Below are positions 40,438 to 49,416 of a stretch of DNA of 64,000 nucleotides, piece by piece (the stretch's first letter is position 1; every line of letters starts with the position of its first letter). Where the stretch lies: NCBI RefSeq assembly GCF_019334315.1, contig NZ_JAHWGL010000017.1:1-64000 (forward strand), written 5' to 3'. The position numbers and the translations under genes were made by a program. Under the pieces are notes generated by a model. The model had not been told where the DNA came from. It worked only from the letters and a program-made list of their open reading frames with translations, and did not search any database. The stretch is from Hymenobacter profundi (lineage in GTDB: Bacteria > Bacteroidota > Bacteroidia > Cytophagales > Hymenobacteraceae).

Positions 40438-42789
40438 CTAGCTGCGCACTACCTTCAGTTGCTTTTTCAACTGCTCGATGCGAACTTTTGCCTCATCGAT
40501 ACGGCCTTGGTACTCCCCGCGCAACTGATCGGCATTCTTTGAGCGGGCAAAGAAGTCGAGGTTGGTTTGCAGGGTAGCAATATCGTTTTCCAACTCGTTG
40601 ATTTCGCGGCGAAGCGTCTGCTCTTGCTTGTGTAGGGCCTGTTGCGAGTCGGGGCTAGCCTTCAGGCGCTCTACCTGCAATTGGAATAATAAGTTGGCAC
40701 GCTCCGAATAGCTCACCCCGGGTACGGCATCCAGGTATTGCCCCATCAGCGACTGAAATTTCTCCTCGGCGCGGTCGGCACCACGGCCACCGCTGGCTCC
40801 GGCCTGCGTGCGCCATTCAGCAGCTTGCTGGCGGAAGCCTTCGAGCGTACCCGGTGCTTCGGGAGTGAGCAGTGCAATGCTTTCCTCCAACTGATCGAGG
40901 TAGGCCGACTGCTCCTGCGACACTTGCTGCTGCTGTTGCTGACGCTGGCGGCTTTCCTCGTGCTTGCGCTCGAAGAATGCGTCGCAGGCAGTGCGGAAGC
41001 GGTTCCAGATTTTGTCCGACTGTTTCTCGGGCACACGACCCACCGTCTTCCACTCCTTTTGAAGTCGGATTACGATTTCCCTACCCTCTTCCCAGTTAGG
41101 ATTAGCCAGAGCGGCTTCGGCCTGCTCGCACATTTCCTGCTTGCGCTTCAGGTTGGCGTTCTTCTCCTCGTCCATAGCCTTGAAGAACTGATTCTTGCGC
41201 TGGAAGAAGCCCTTATAGCCCGCCCAAAATTGCTTGTTGATGGTCTCCGCCTGCTGTCGGGGTACCAGCCCAGTGGCGTCCCATTCTTCCTTGAGCTTTT
41301 GCAGCTCATCGGTTTTGGCGCGCCATTCATTTACTCGCTCCGTCTGGAAATCGGCCAGCGGTTGCAGGCGCTCCAGCAGGGCTTGCTTACGGGTCAGGTT
41401 TTCTCTTTCCTGCGTGCCGCGGGCGTCCAGAAGTTCCTGCTTACGGGCGTGTACTTGCTCTGAGGCCGTTAGGAAACGAGCCCATAGTGGCTCGCGCTGC
41501 TCATTGGGCACGGGCCCAATGTTTTTCCACTCCTCGTGCAGCAGCCGTAGCTCTTGTAGGGCTTTGTTGACGTTGGACTGTGCGCTTAGGCCTTCGGCCC
41601 GCACAATCAGGGCTTCTTTGGCCTCTTGGTTGCGGCGACGGTCCAGCTCCTTCATCTCGAAGAAAAGGCCGCGGTTGTTGTAGTAAATATCAAGCAGCGC
41701 GTGGTAGTTGTTCCACAGTTCCTGCGAGTCTTGCTGGGGCACCGGGCCAATAGCCTTCCAATCGTTTTGCAACGCCTTCAGACGAGCCGAGCTGTCTTTG
41801 GTTTCAGCCGATTCTACCAACTGCCGTAGCTGGGCCAGTAGGTGTTGCTTGTGCGTGAGGTTACGGGCGCGCTCCTCATCTTCGGCCTTGGCATCACGGG
41901 CGCGGCTTTCGCGGAAATCTTGCACGGCTTTGCCCACTTCTGCATATCCCTCGGGGCCCAGGTAGGCGAAGGCGTCGGCGGGGTTGCCTTCGTCCACGAA
42001 GCGCTGTTGGGCAGCGGTGCGGTCGGCAGCCACGGCAGTTTCGTACTGGCGGTTGAAGTCGAAAATGCGCTTGCGGTTCTTGCGGGCGCCCTTGTCACGC
42101 AACAGGCCTAGCAAATAGGTACCTTGTTCGGGTAGGCTCAGGGAACTAAAATCGGGACCAGCGGCAGAAGAATCCTCGGATTCACTTGTTTCATCCGTAG
42201 TAGTATCAGCTTCCTCGGCTACAACGGATTCGCCACTCATGGGCGTTTCGGCGGAGGTAGAGAGCATCGCCACGCCTTCGGGAGCCTGCTCGATGGCCTC
42301 AGCCGAAGACAGCGACACGTGCGGCACGTGCTCTTCTATCTCCTTGATATCGGCAATGCCGTGCGGGGTAGTGGGTTCTTCGGTGGCAACAGACGCAGCG
42401 GGCGTGGATATGGTGTCTGCCAGCGCTTCGTTATTCTGAGCACCTTCGTGCGCCTGGGCCCGCTGCTGCGAAGCCGAAATATCAGAAGCAGGCGGTGTGG
42501 TTTCCGGCTCTACATCGGCCGGCGACTCGGCGCTGCCAGGTGCGGGGGCCGGGGTGGCGTCGGGCTCTGGTTCGGCGGTGCCGGCACCAGGCGGCGTACC
42601 CTCGGGCAGCGCAGGCGTACCTTGGGCGGGTCGCTCCTGAATCTGCTCGGTTTCCGAGTCGGCATCAGGTGTGGTGGTGGGCTGCTTCTGGGCGCTGATT
42701 TCGGCCAGGCGGCGCTCCAGAATGCTCTGCGGGGTTTCTGCGGCATTCTCGGGGCTCTGAGGGGCGGTGTTGGGGTTCTCGGGTTGCAT
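40438..42789 (-). CDS. DUF349-repeat protein
   Basis: 783 residues from the ATG at 42787-42789 (MQPENPNTAPQ); a longer frame upstream (MPRRRPPKPP) looks like untranslated leader. Residues 1 to about 235 are low-complexity, rich in Glu, Pro, Ala and Thr and probably disordered. The rest is highly helical with at least four DUF349 repeats, each carrying a W-K/D-x-x-G-x-V-P turn: DWKAIGPVPQQ, EWKNIGPVPNEQ, EWDATGLVPRQQ, EWKTVGRVPEKQ. The C-terminal ~60 residues form a coiled coil. No enzymatic motif; cytosolic. Cellular role not established. Confidence 0.88.
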   Translation of the reverse strand: MQPENPNTAPQSPENAAETPQSILERRLAEISAQKQPTTTPDADSETEQIQERPAQGTPALPEGTPPGAGTAEPEPDATPAPAPGSAESPADVEPETTPPASDISASQQRAQAHEGAQNNEALADTISTPAASVATEEPTTPHGIADIKEIEEHVPHVSLSSAEAIEQAPEGVAMLSTSAETPMSGESVVAEEADTTTDETSESEDSSAAGPDFSSLSLPEQGTYLLGLLRDKGARKNRKRIFDFNRQYETAVAADRTAAQQRFVDEGNPADAFAYLGPEGYAEVGKAVQDFRESRARDAKAEDEERARNLTHKQHLLAQLRQLVESAETKDSSARLKALQNDWKAIGPVPQQDSQELWNNYHALLDIYYNNRGLFFEMKELDRRRNQEAKEALIVRAEGLSAQSNVNKALQELRLLHEEWKNIGPVPNEQREPLWARFLTASEQVHARKQELLDARGTQERENLTRKQALLERLQPLADFQTERVNEWRAKTDELQKLKEEWDATGLVPRQQAETINKQFWAGYKGFFQRKNQFFKAMDEEKNANLKRKQEMCEQAEAALANPNWEEGREIVIRLQKEWKTVGRVPEKQSDKIWNRFRTACDAFFERKHEESRQRQQQQQQVSQEQSAYLDQLEESIALLTPEAPGTLEGFRQQAAEWRTQAGASGGRGADRAEEKFQSLMGQYLDAVPGVSYSERANLLFQLQVERLKASPDSQQALHKQEQTLRREINELENDIATLQTNLDFFARSKNADQLRGEYQGRIDEAKVRIEQLKKQLKVVRS

Positions 42790-42850
42790 ACGATTCAAAC
42801 AAAAAGTCGGCGGCTTGGGTGGGCGCCGGCGCGGCACATGACCAACTGAT

Positions 42851-43417
42851 TTAGTTCAGGCGAGGATCGACGGGGTAATTGGACAGCATCCGGTAGCGGC
42901 CCCCTTTCTCCCGCAAAATAGCTTGCCAGAAGGCATCATTATTCAAAGTAAATACTTTCCCGGCAGCATTAGGGTGCACGATCCAAACATTTTCCCGCAC
43001 CTCCTCGCGCAACTGCCCTGCTGTCCAGCCCGAATAGCCGGCGTAGAGCCGAATATCTGTGGGCGGCAGCACGCCGGTTTCCACCAGCCCAAGCAGTTGG
43101 CGGAAGTCGCCGCCCCAGTATACGCCGTCCCCCAAGGGTAGGGCATCGGGCAGGTCGGGCTGGCGGTGCAGGTAGTGCAGAGTATCGGGCTCTACGGGGC
43201 CACCCAGGTAGAGCGGCAGGGTAGCCACCACCGAGTCGTCGGGGCCGGGTAGCTCTAGCACATCACCCAGGCGCAAGTTCGATAAGCGGTTGATGGTGAG
43301 TCCGAAAGAGCCTTCTTCCTCATCGTGACGGCAGAGCAAAACTACGGAACGATCAAAGTTTGGGTCACCTAGAAAAGGCTGGGAAATCAGGAGGCTGCTG
43401 GTGCGTAGCTGAGGCAT
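42851..43417 (-). CDS. YqgE/AlgH family protein
   Basis: 188 residues. The family hallmarks SSLLISQPFLGDPNFDRSVVLLC, GSFGLTINR, YLGGPVEPDTLHYLH and the C-terminal YAGYSGWTAGQLREEV are all visible. No cofactor site; the molecular function of YqgE/AlgH proteins is not settled. The start codon lies close to a T-rich stretch. It precedes the DUF349 gene on the same strand (61-nt gap from its stop to the DUF349 ATG), so the two may be co-transcribed. Confidence 0.93.
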   Translation of the reverse strand: MPQLRTSSLLISQPFLGDPNFDRSVVLLCRHDEEEGSFGLTINRLSNLRLGDVLELPGPDDSVVATLPLYLGGPVEPDTLHYLHRQPDLPDALPLGDGVYWGGDFRQLLGLVETGVLPPTDIRLYAGYSGWTAGQLREEVRENVWIVHPNAAGKVFTLNNDAFWQAILREKGGRYRMLSNYPVDPRLN

Positions 43418-43591
43418 AGGACAATGAGTGAAAAGGGTAGCCGATAGGATAGTTAGGGAAATAGAAGGTCAATAAAGTACTTTTACTGGAAGTAAGACCG
43501 GAGGTTCGGCTGCTTCGCTCCGCCGCCTAGTGGCTGCCGGAAGTGGAGTAGTCCTTTTTCTTCGTTACGCATTCCTTTTTATTTCGCTGCC

Positions 43592-44242
43592 ATGACCGAC
43601 CAGGAACTTGCCGACCTGCGCCAGAGCTACTCCCAACGCACCCTTTCTGAAGCCGACGTACAACCCACGCCCGTTCCTCAATTTCGGGCCTGGCTGGACG
43701 AGGCCCTGGCCGCCCACCTCGACGAGCCCACGGCCATGACGGTATCAACCGTCGGCCCAGACGGTCAGCCCTCGGCCCGCGTGGTGTTACTGAAAGGCCT
43801 ACCCGACGACGCCACTTTTTTATTCTACACCAACTACGACTCACGCAAGGGCCAGGAGTTAGCCGCGCAGCCGCGGGCAGCGCTTACATTTTTCTGGCCA
43901 GGCCTGGAACGCCAGGTGCGCGTGGAAGGCTGCATTGAAAAAGCGCCGGAAACTATGTCAACGGAGTATTTCCAGAGCCGGCCGCGCGGCAGCCAGGTAG
44001 GCGCCTGGGCCTCGCCCCAAAGCCAGCCCATTGCCAACCGGGAGACGCTGGAGGCCCGGGAGCACGAGGTAGAGGCGCAGTTTGCTGGGCAAGATCCCCT
44101 ACCCCGCCCCCCGCACTGGGGAGGCTATCTGCTCCGTCCTACGCGGGTGGAATTCTGGCAGGGCCGCCCCTCCCGCCTCCACGACCGGATTGTGTATGAG
44201 CAGGCCGGCGACACCTGGCGTTTGAGCCGTTTGGCACCGTAA
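43592..44242 (+). CDS. pdxH: Pyridoxamine/pyridoxine 5'-phosphate oxidase
   Basis: FMN-dependent oxidation of PNP or PMP to pyridoxal 5'-phosphate, the last step of vitamin B6 synthesis and salvage. 216 residues. [46 protein letters not shown], the FMN/PLP-site [18 protein letters not shown] and the C-terminal [20 protein letters not shown] are all as expected. Length normal. Monocistronic; a dispersed repeat follows. Confidence 0.96.
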   Translation: MTDQELADLRQSYSQRTLSEADVQPTPVPQFRAWLDEALAAHLDEPTAMTVSTVGPDGQPSARVVLLKGLPDDATFLFYTNYDSRKGQELAAQPRAALTFFWPGLERQVRVEGCIEKAPETMSTEYFQSRPRGSQVGAWASPQSQPIANRETLEAREHEVEAQFAGQDPLPRPPHWGGYLLRPTRVEFWQGRPSRLHDRIVYEQAGDTWRLSRLAP

Positions 44243-44265
44243 GAATCGTCTGGCAGCTTTGCTTT

Positions 44266-44363
44266 GTCATCCTAAGCTTGCGAAGGAACCTCTCACGTAG
44301 GAACGACAAGCGTAACAACGACTCGTTCAACTGGCAGAAGGTCCTTCGCAAGCGCAGGATGAC
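44266..44363. repeat. GTCAT...ATGAC inverted repeat, 98 bp
   Basis: Left end GTCATCCTAAGCTTGCGAAG, right end CCTTCGCAAGCGCAGGATGAC with imperfectly pairing arms. It shares its centre (AACGACAAGCGTAACAACGA) with the copy at the window start, so it is a sequence-related repeat and not merely a structural analogue. Confidence 0.88.
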
Positions 44364-44393
44364 AGGCTTTTTCTAACTTCCCACCTCACCCCC

Positions 44394-45356
44394 ATGGCTC
44401 CCATCGGTCACGATCCGCCAGTGCCCCATCTCTCCATTGTCAGCCCGGTGTATCGGGCCGAGGCGATGCTGGTGGAACTGGTGGAACGCATTGTGGCCAG
44501 CGTGCAGCCGATTACGGAGAGTTTCGAAATTATCTTGGTGGATGACCGAAGCCCGGACAACTCCTGGCCAGTGATTGAGCAACTCATGCGCCAGGACCAC
44601 CGCGTGCGCGGGGTGCGCTTGAGCCGCAACTTTGGGCAGCACCGCGCCATCACAGCCGGCCTCGACTACAGCCGCGGCGAGTGGGTGGTGGTACTCGACT
44701 GCGACTTGCAGGACCGCCCCGAGGAAATCCCTACCCTCTACGGCCAGGCGCAACAAGGATATGAACTGGTGCTGGCCCGGCGCCACCAACGGCAGGATAG
44801 TTGGATGCAAAAAGCCTTATCGCGGCTGTTCTACGCCACGCTGGCCTACCTCACCGACACGCCTCAGGACCGTACGCTGGCGAATTTTGGCCTCTACCAC
44901 CGCAAAGTGGTGGACGCCATCGGGCAGATGCGCGAGAGTGCGCGCTACCTGCCTACCATGGCCCGCTGGGTAGGGTTTCGGGCCGCTACGGTGAATGTCA
45001 TGCACGCCGAGCGAACCAGCGGCGCCACCGGCTACAGCTTCCGCAAGCGGCTGCATTTAGCCCTGGACGTGATGCTGGCCTATTCCGATAAACCCCTGCG
45101 CCTGACCGTGCAGCTGGGCCTGCTGATTTCGAGCACGGCGTTTCTGGCGGTGCTCTACACGCTGGTGCGCTACTGGCTGGGACAAATTACGGTACTCGGC
45201 TACGCCAGCCTGATTATTTCCATCTGGTTTTTTTCGGGTCTACTACTCAGCGTGTTGGGCATAGTAGGGCTGTACGTGGGCAAAACGTTTGAGGGCGTGA
45301 AGAACCGCCCGCTCTATATCGTCGATGAGGCCCCTGCTACCCCACCGCGCGCGTAA
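44394..45356 (+). CDS. Family 2 glycosyltransferase with two C-terminal membrane helices (GtrB/ArnC-like)
   Basis: 320 residues. GT-A domain: LSIVSPVYRAEAMLVEL, ILVDDRSPDNSWPVI, RNFGQHRAITAGLDY and VVLDCDLQDRPEEIP (metal site). Two transmembrane helices near residues 240-300 (LGLLISSTAFLAVLYTL, IISIWFFSGLLLSVLGI) and the terminal YVGKTFEGVKNRPLYIVDE are typical of undecaprenyl-phosphate sugar transferases. The sugar aminotransferase gene starts 39 nt after the stop, suggesting that an amino sugar is loaded on the lipid. Confidence 0.93.
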   Translation: MAPIGHDPPVPHLSIVSPVYRAEAMLVELVERIVASVQPITESFEIILVDDRSPDNSWPVIEQLMRQDHRVRGVRLSRNFGQHRAITAGLDYSRGEWVVVLDCDLQDRPEEIPTLYGQAQQGYELVLARRHQRQDSWMQKALSRLFYATLAYLTDTPQDRTLANFGLYHRKVVDAIGQMRESARYLPTMARWVGFRAATVNVMHAERTSGATGYSFRKRLHLALDVMLAYSDKPLRLTVQLGLLISSTAFLAVLYTLVRYWLGQITVLGYASLIISIWFFSGLLLSVLGIVGLYVGKTFEGVKNRPLYIVDEAPATPPRA

Positions 45357-45369
45357 TCCCTGCGGGCTG

Positions 45370-45377
45370 TACCTTTG
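45370..45377 (+). promoter_or_regulatory. Bacteroidota -7 box (TACCTTTG)
   Basis: Exact TAnnTTTG match 19 nt before the ATG at 45396 and 14 nt after the GT2 stop. It suggests the aminotransferase also has its own promoter. Confidence 0.45.
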
Positions 45378-45395
45378 CCGAAGTTCCTGCCGCGC

Positions 45396-46547
45396 ATGTC
45401 CGTTTCGCCTATCCCGTTCAGCAAGCCTTATTTATCCGGTCGCGAGTTCCAGTATATGGAGCAGGCCGTGCGCTCGGGCAAGATTTCCGGCGACGGACTA
45501 TTCACCCGAAAATGCCACGCTTTTTTTGAGCAGGAACTAGGTTTTCAGAAAGCCTTGCTGACCTCCTCTGCCACCGACGCGTTGGAAATGGCGGCGCTGC
45601 TGCTCGATATTCAGCCCGGCGACGAGGTGCTGGTACCCTCCTACACGTTCGTGTCGACGGCCAACGCGTTTGTGCTGCGGGGGGCGCGCATCGTGTTCGT
45701 AGACAGCACCCCAGAGAATCCTAACCTCGACGTTACACAGCTAGAGACGCTCATTACGCCCCGCACCCGCGCCATTGTACCGGTGCACTACGCCGGTATT
45801 GCCTGCGACATGGACGTGCTGCTGGCCGTAGCCGCCCGGCACAACTTGGCCGTGGTGGAAGACGCCGCCCAGGCCATCGACAGCTTTCACCGGGGTAGGC
45901 CGCTCGGCACGCTCGGTACGCTGGGGGCTTTCTCCTTTCACGAAGCCAAGAATATTATAGCTGGCGAGGGCGGTTTGCTGACCGTAAACGACCCGCAGTT
46001 GGTGCGGAGGGCTGAAATAATCCGGGAAAAGGGCACTGACCGAGCAGCGTTTTTTCGGGGCGAAGTGGACAAGTACACGTGGCTGGAGCCAGGCTCGTCG
46101 TTCTTACCCTCCGACCTCACGGCTGCCTTCCTGTGGGCGCAACTGGAGAGCATGACACGCATCCAGCAACGGCGCCACGTGCTATGGCAGCGCTACGATG
46201 ACGTCCTCCGTGGCCCGCTGGCGGCCCGGCAAGTGGGCCTACCCGTCATCCCCGGATATGCGACCAATAACGCCCACATGTACTACCTCACGTGCCGCTC
46301 CCTGGCCGAGCGCACGGCCCTGATCGAGCACCTGGCCCGGCAACAGGTGCTACTGGTGTTTCACTACCTTTCCCTGCACCGCAGCCCCTACTATGCGCCC
46401 TACCACGACGGCCGCGCCCTCCCCTGGGCCGACTATTATACCGACCACCTGGTGCGCCTACCCCTCTACTATGAGTTGGCCGAAGCGGACCAGGACCGGA
46501 TTATAGATGCTATTCTGGAATTTTATGCTGTATGGGATAAGAGCTAA
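45396..46547 (+). CDS. dTDP-4-amino-4,6-dideoxygalactose transaminase (WecE/RffA-like, DegT/DnrJ family)
   Basis: 383 residues from the ATG at 45396 (MSVSPIPFSKPYLSGREFQY). PLP-dependent sugar aminotransferase: SSATDALEMAALLLDI, GDEVLVPSYTFVSTANAF, VPVHYAGIACDMD, VVEDAAQAI, and the PLP-Lys loop SFHEAKNI with GEGG. The GREFQYMEQAVRSGKISGDG start and FHYLSLHRSPYY near the C-terminus fit the RffA/WecE subgroup. Predicted to make an amino-deoxyhexose for envelope glycans, with the upstream GT2. Confidence 0.92.
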   Translation: MSVSPIPFSKPYLSGREFQYMEQAVRSGKISGDGLFTRKCHAFFEQELGFQKALLTSSATDALEMAALLLDIQPGDEVLVPSYTFVSTANAFVLRGARIVFVDSTPENPNLDVTQLETLITPRTRAIVPVHYAGIACDMDVLLAVAARHNLAVVEDAAQAIDSFHRGRPLGTLGTLGAFSFHEAKNIIAGEGGLLTVNDPQLVRRAEIIREKGTDRAAFFRGEVDKYTWLEPGSSFLPSDLTAAFLWAQLESMTRIQQRRHVLWQRYDDVLRGPLAARQVGLPVIPGYATNNAHMYYLTCRSLAERTALIEHLARQQVLLVFHYLSLHRSPYYAPYHDGRALPWADYYTDHLVRLPLYYELAEADQDRIIDAILEFYAVWDKS

Positions 46548-46550
46548 AGC

Positions 46551-46582
46551 TAGCTCCCCTCCTTTTTCAAGGAGGGGAGCTA
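46551..46582 (+). terminator. 14-bp perfect hairpin, terminator-like, between transaminase and DUF1015 genes
   Basis: TAGCTCCCCTCCTT and AAGGAGGGGAGCTA flank a TTTC loop, starting four bases after the transaminase stop. No T-run follows, so it may instead stabilise or block transcripts. It also argues against the long DUF1015 frame that would begin upstream of it. Confidence 0.6.
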
Positions 46583-46635
46583 ATTCTACTAACTCTAGCT
46601 CTACTAACTTTTCTTTCACTTACAACCTCACCTAC

Positions 46636-47952
46636 TTGGCTGAAATTCAACCCGTACGCGGCTGGCGCTATGCGCCCGCTTTGAGTCAGCAGATTGACGA
46701 CTACGTATCGCCGCTGTTTGATGTGGTGTCGGCGCGACAGCGCGAAGCGCTGTACCGCAATCCGCTCAACAGCCTGCACCTCACCGTACCCCGCGGCGAC
46801 GATCCGGCTGCTGAGGCCCTGGTGCGCCTGCGGGAGTGGCAGCAGCAGGGCGTGCTGACTCAGGATGTGCTGCCGGGCATCTACGTATACTACCAGTATT
46901 TTCGGCTGCCAGGCAACCCCGGCTACGAGTATTGCCGCAAGGGCTTTATGTGCCACATTCGGGCCTACAACTGGGCCGATAACGTGGTATTGCGGCACGA
47001 GAACACCCTACCCTCTTCGGTGAACGACCGCGCCGAGCTGCTCAGCCGCTTGCAGCTGCAAACCAGCGCCACCCACGGCCTTTACCGCGACGAGGAGCAC
47101 GAGCTGGAACACTACCTCGACGAGGCCATCCAGGCCCCGCTCTACCAGACCGAGGAGGACTACCAAGGCGCCCGCGACGTGCTGGCCGTAATTCAGGACC
47201 GCCGCGTGATTCAGCGTTTTCAGCAACTACTGGCCGACAAGCAGGTGATTCTGGCCGATGGCCACCACCGCTACGAAGGCTCCCTGGCCTACCGCCAGGC
47301 CCGCCGCGCCGCCGCCGGCGACGCCTACACCGGCCAGGAACCGTGGAACTACCACTTGATGTACCTGACCAACGCCGCTGCCGATGACCTGCGCATCCTG
47401 CCTACCCATCGCCTGCTGCTGGAGTTACCCGGCAACCTGACGGCGGAGGAATTTCTAGCCCGCCTGACGCCCTACTTTACGGTACTACCCCAGGACGACC
47501 CCTACTGCCTGCCCGAGCTGATTGCCGGCAAGCCATGGGCCTTCGGGTTATACCTCGATGGGCAGTCCTACAAAATCCGGCTGCGACCCGAGGTGCACGC
47601 CCAGCTCGACTGGCCCACCACTCCCGAGGTGAAAGCCCTGGACCTCACCGTGTTGCACTACTTTGTATTGGGTAGGGCGCTGGGCCTAGGCAATATGGAC
47701 GCCCAGCGTACCTGGCCGGGCGTGGCCTACGTGCGCAACTTCCCCGAGTGCCTTACCCGCGTAGACCGGGGCGAAGCCCGCGCCGCCCTCATCACCAACG
47801 AGGTGACCATGCAGGCCGTGGAGCGCGTGTGCCACTCCGGGGCCGTGATGCCGCCCAAATCAACGTTTTTCTACCCCAAAACCATCGGAGGCTTCTTGTT
47901 CTCCTCCATTCGTGACGACGATGCCCATCACCCGTTTGCTGCTTGCTTCTAA
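46636..47952 (+). CDS. DUF1015 family protein
   Basis: 438 residues from a TTG start at 46636 (LAEIQPVRGWRYAP), which matches the usual M-A-x-I-x-P-F/V start of the family. The open frame extends to an ATG at 46507, but that lies inside the previous gene and reads through the hairpin, giving a Ser/Asn-rich sequence unlike the family. Visible motifs: NPLNSLHLTVPRGDDP, YVYYQYF, ILADGHHRYEGSLAYR, HLMYLTN, GAVMPPKSTFFYPK. Function unknown. Overlaps the maf start by 32 bp. Confidence 0.85.
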   Translation: MAEIQPVRGWRYAPALSQQIDDYVSPLFDVVSARQREALYRNPLNSLHLTVPRGDDPAAEALVRLREWQQQGVLTQDVLPGIYVYYQYFRLPGNPGYEYCRKGFMCHIRAYNWADNVVLRHENTLPSSVNDRAELLSRLQLQTSATHGLYRDEEHELEHYLDEAIQAPLYQTEEDYQGARDVLAVIQDRRVIQRFQQLLADKQVILADGHHRYEGSLAYRQARRAAAGDAYTGQEPWNYHLMYLTNAAADDLRILPTHRLLLELPGNLTAEEFLARLTPYFTVLPQDDPYCLPELIAGKPWAFGLYLDGQSYKIRLRPEVHAQLDWPTTPEVKALDLTVLHYFVLGRALGLGNMDAQRTWPGVAYVRNFPECLTRVDRGEARAALITNEVTMQAVERVCHSGAVMPPKSTFFYPKTIGGFLFSSIRDDDAHHPFAACF

Positions 47953-48505
47953 CTCGCCCCGCCGCCGTCAGCTCCTCACCGAGTTGGGCCTACCCTACGA
48001 AATCCGCCTAAAGGAGGTAGACGAGGAGTTTCCGCCCCACCTGCAACGCGCCGCAGTAGCCGAGTTTCTGGCCGCCCGCAAGGCCGCCGCCTACCGCGAG
48101 GAGCTGGCCGAGAATGAAGTAATTCTCACCGCCGACACCATCGTCTGCCTCGACGAAGACGTGCTCAATAAGCCCGCCGACACGGCCGAAGCCATCCAAA
48201 TGCTAACGCGCCTGCAAGGCCGCACCCACGACGTGTTTACCGGCGTGTGCCTGCTCACCGGAGACGGCCGCCAGGTGGTGTTCTCCGACCAGACTCGCGT
48301 GACGTTCCGCCCGCTGTCTTCGGCTGAAATTGAGTTTTACGTGCAACGCTATCAACCCCTCGACAAAGCCGGCGCTTACGGTGCCCAGGACTGGATAGGC
48401 ATGGTAGGCGTAACGCGCCTGGAGGGCTCCTACTTCAACGTGATGGGGTTACCCGTGCATCGGGTGTGGGCGGAGTTGGAAAAGCTAGGATTGGTCCGTT
48501 TTTAG
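47921..48505 (+). CDS. maf: Maf-family nucleotide pyrophosphatase
   Basis: Hydrolyses dTTP/UTP-type or modified nucleotides to monophosphates (family role). 194 residues from the ATG at 47921 (MPITRLLLASNSPRRRQLLTEL). LASNSPRRRQLL is the family signature; DTIVCLDEDVLNKP holds the catalytic Asp, TRLQGRTHDVFTGV and KAGAYGAQDWIGM follow. An in-frame ATG three codons earlier is possible. Translationally coupled to the DUF1015 gene by overlap. Confidence 0.94.
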   Translation: MPITRLLLASNSPRRRQLLTELGLPYEIRLKEVDEEFPPHLQRAAVAEFLAARKAAAYREELAENEVILTADTIVCLDEDVLNKPADTAEAIQMLTRLQGRTHDVFTGVCLLTGDGRQVVFSDQTRVTFRPLSSAEIEFYVQRYQPLDKAGAYGAQDWIGMVGVTRLEGSYFNVMGLPVHRVWAELEKLGLVRF

Positions 48506-48519
48506 CGAAAAATAGTTCC

Positions 48520-48903
48520 ATGACTTATGTAGTAACTGGAATATTTATTTTGCTATTTCTCTGGAGCAGCTGGCGCATTATTCATCTCTATATGCGCGGA
48601 TTGCGCACAACAGGTGTCATCATCAATTTTATTGAAGATAATTCAGGTGACAACAGCACATTTAAACCAGTAGTCTCTTTTGAAACCCAGGATCATATAT
48701 CTGTCACTGCAACAAGTTGGTATGGCACTGAGGAAGCAGCAAGCTTCTTTCATAAAGGGGAAAAGGTGGATATTCTCTATCTTCCTCTTAAACCACAGAC
48801 TATACTGATTGTGGGGTATGACACGGGTGGTCTGTTGATGCAGTTCTTTTTTTTCTTCTTACCTGCCTTGTGCATCCTACTGCTGCATTTTTATAACAGC
48901 TAA
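48520..48903 (+). CDS. DUF3592-like membrane protein
   Basis: 127 residues from the ATG at 48520 (MTYVVTGIFILLFLWSSWRI), 14 nt after the maf stop. Transmembrane helix at residues 3-20, an extracytoplasmic beta-rich part (TTGVIINFIEDNSGDNSTFK, VSFETQDHISVTATSW, GEKVDILYLPLKPQTILI), and a second helix at the C-terminus (FFFFFLPALCILLLHF). This layout fits DUF3592. GC content is clearly lower than that of maf, suggesting a different history. Function unknown. Confidence 0.75.
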   Translation: MTYVVTGIFILLFLWSSWRIIHLYMRGLRTTGVIINFIEDNSGDNSTFKPVVSFETQDHISVTATSWYGTEEAASFFHKGEKVDILYLPLKPQTILIVGYDTGGLLMQFFFFFLPALCILLLHFYNS

Positions 48904-48906
48904 GTT

Positions 48907-49317
48907 CTACTCCACCGGCTCTGCCTTCAGCCTACCCAGCAAATCTTGCTGAGCAGCTTCCCAGGCAGCCAATTCGCTACCCTCAGCCCATTGCTCCTGC
49001 ATTTCCGATTCTTTTAGCACCGACTCCACGGCGCGTAGCGCCAAGTCGGTTAGCTCGTCCTCGTCGCTTACGTCGAGGTGCTGGACTTTGGGGAGTAGGC
49101 CGGGCAGGAAGTCGGATCCGGGGTGGCCGCGCCACGCTGCTACGATTTCGGCGGCTACTAGGGCCGCGGCGGCGGCGTCTACCTCTAGGTACTCATCCGC
49201 TTCGGCGGCGGGTACTAGGGCTTCTAGTAGCGTCACTTCGCTGCCTGTGTCCATAAATTCGCCGGCAAAATCTACGGCGTCGTCGTTGTCAAAGTTGAAA
49301 TGGCCCCAGGCGCCCAT
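48907..49317 (-). CDS. DUF4259 protein
   Basis: 136 residues starting MGAWGHFNFDNDDAVDFAGEF, the defining DUF4259 start. Very acidic, helical, and alanine-rich in the middle (DAAAAALVAAEIVAAW). No catalytic motif. Proteins of this family are often found near defence or polymorphic-toxin genes as possible immunity proteins, but nothing here supports that use. It ends three bases from the convergent DUF3592 gene. Confidence 0.88.
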   Translation of the reverse strand: MGAWGHFNFDNDDAVDFAGEFMDTGSEVTLLEALVPAAEADEYLEVDAAAAALVAAEIVAAWRGHPGSDFLPGLLPKVQHLDVSDEDELTDLALRAVESVLKESEMQEQWAEGSELAAWEAAQQDLLGRLKAEPVE

Positions 49318-49416
49318 AATGGTGAGTGGTGAAATTGTGAGTGGTGAATAAGGTACGGCTGCTTGGTACGAATCGTTTTTTCAATTCCAGTACTCACAAC
49401 TTCACCTTTCACAACT

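Noticed and set aside
44266-44363. Repeat copies as CRISPR repeats
   Set aside because: Copies are far apart, lack regular spacers and are inverted repeats of about 100 bp; no cas gene is present.
48907-49317. DUF4259 gene as an immunity gene of a defence or toxin locus
   Set aside because: No toxin, effector or defence gene lies nearby, so the context gives no support.
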